A stretch of DNA of 6,692 nt from a bacterium. GTDB taxonomy: Bacteria > JAHJDO01. A model generated the notes under the pieces. That model had not been told where the DNA came from, did no database searches, and saw only the letters and a list, made by a program, of their open reading frames with translations. The DNA lies in NCBI GenBank assembly GCA_023129655.1, contig JAGMBN010000068.1:1-6692 (forward strand), written 5' to 3'. The translations under genes and the position numbers were made by a program. Positions 6,652 to 6,692 of the stretch are shown in pieces. Every line of letters starts with the position of its first letter. Positions within the stretch are counted from its first letter, which is position 1.

Positions 6652-6692
6652 GCAAGTTCTTCTGCTACTGTAGAAATATCACCTGCTCCCAT
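6615..6692 (-). CDS. murC: UDP-N-acetylmuramate--L-alanine ligase (MurC), C-terminal end only
   Basis: Only the last 25 codons and the TAA stop lie in the window; the gene continues beyond the right edge. MurC adds L-alanine to UDP-MurNAc using ATP, the first peptide-adding step of peptidoglycan precursor synthesis in the cytoplasm. The visible residues begin MGAGDISTVAEELAEL, which matches the usual MurC ending, a 'GAGD(I)...' loop followed by a short terminal helix. The final LVLPSLSREG does not look like MurC family sequence and is encoded by the palindromic mini-repeat, so the native C-terminus may have been altered. The position directly before murB and ddl supports the call. The frame is the same as that of murB, with this TAA the only stop between them. 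Confidence 0.82.
   Translation of the reverse strand: MGAGDISTVAEELAELVLPSLSREG

Overview
The window is one compact, co-directional stretch on the minus strand carrying part of a bacterial division and cell-wall (dcw) cluster. In transcription order (right to left) it holds: the last 25 codons of murC, murB, ddl, ftsQ, ftsA, ftsZ, a PilT/PilU-type secretion ATPase gene, and the first 191 codons of a TsaC/Sua5-type threonylcarbamoyl-AMP synthase gene that runs off the left edge. All six complete genes carry the diagnostic motifs of their families and appear intact. No RNA gene, CRISPR array, transposase or convincing terminator is visible, and no stretch of even 50 bases lacks a gene.

Organism: the sequence is AT-rich, the gene order murC-murB-ddl-ftsQ-ftsA-ftsZ is widespread in bacteria, and the FtsZ tail (LDIPTFLR) and FtsA are standard. 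A type IV pilus ATPase suggests, but does not prove, a two-membrane cell envelope. The divergent but complete proteins would suit an uncultured or candidate-phylum lineage (for example Omnitrophota-like), but this is only an impression; the phylum cannot be fixed from the sequence alone.

Layout: 6615-6692 murC 3' end; 6601-6651 a palindromic mini-repeat bracketed by 8-bp direct repeats, which supplies the murC stop codon and the murB Shine-Dalgarno; 5682-6599 murB; 4771-5685 ddl; 3981-4781 ftsQ; 2762-3976 ftsA; 1635-2762 ftsZ; 547-1638 pilT/pilU-like; 1-575 tsaC-like. The genes are overlapped or nearly abutted (ATGA at murB/ddl and ftsZ/pilT, TAATG at ftsA/ftsZ, 11 nt at ddl/ftsQ, 29 nt at pilT/tsaC, 4-nt gap at ftsQ/ftsA), so the whole window is probably one polycistronic unit with translational coupling; its main promoter would lie beyond the right edge.

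How the genes work together: MurB and MurC carry UDP-GlcNAc-enolpyruvate to UDP-MurNAc-L-Ala, and Ddl makes the D-Ala-D-Ala that ends the stem peptide. FtsZ polymerises at midcell, FtsA tethers it to the membrane, and FtsQ links the cytoplasmic ring to the periplasmic wall-synthesis machinery. The two downstream genes are less expected: a pilus-retraction type ATPase start-stop coupled to ftsZ, and a tRNA t6A biosynthesis enzyme overlapping it. I see no wholly new system. The points most worth following up are the mini-repeat at the murC/murB junction, where only one stop codon separates the two reading frames, and the coupling of a PilT-like motor to ftsZ.
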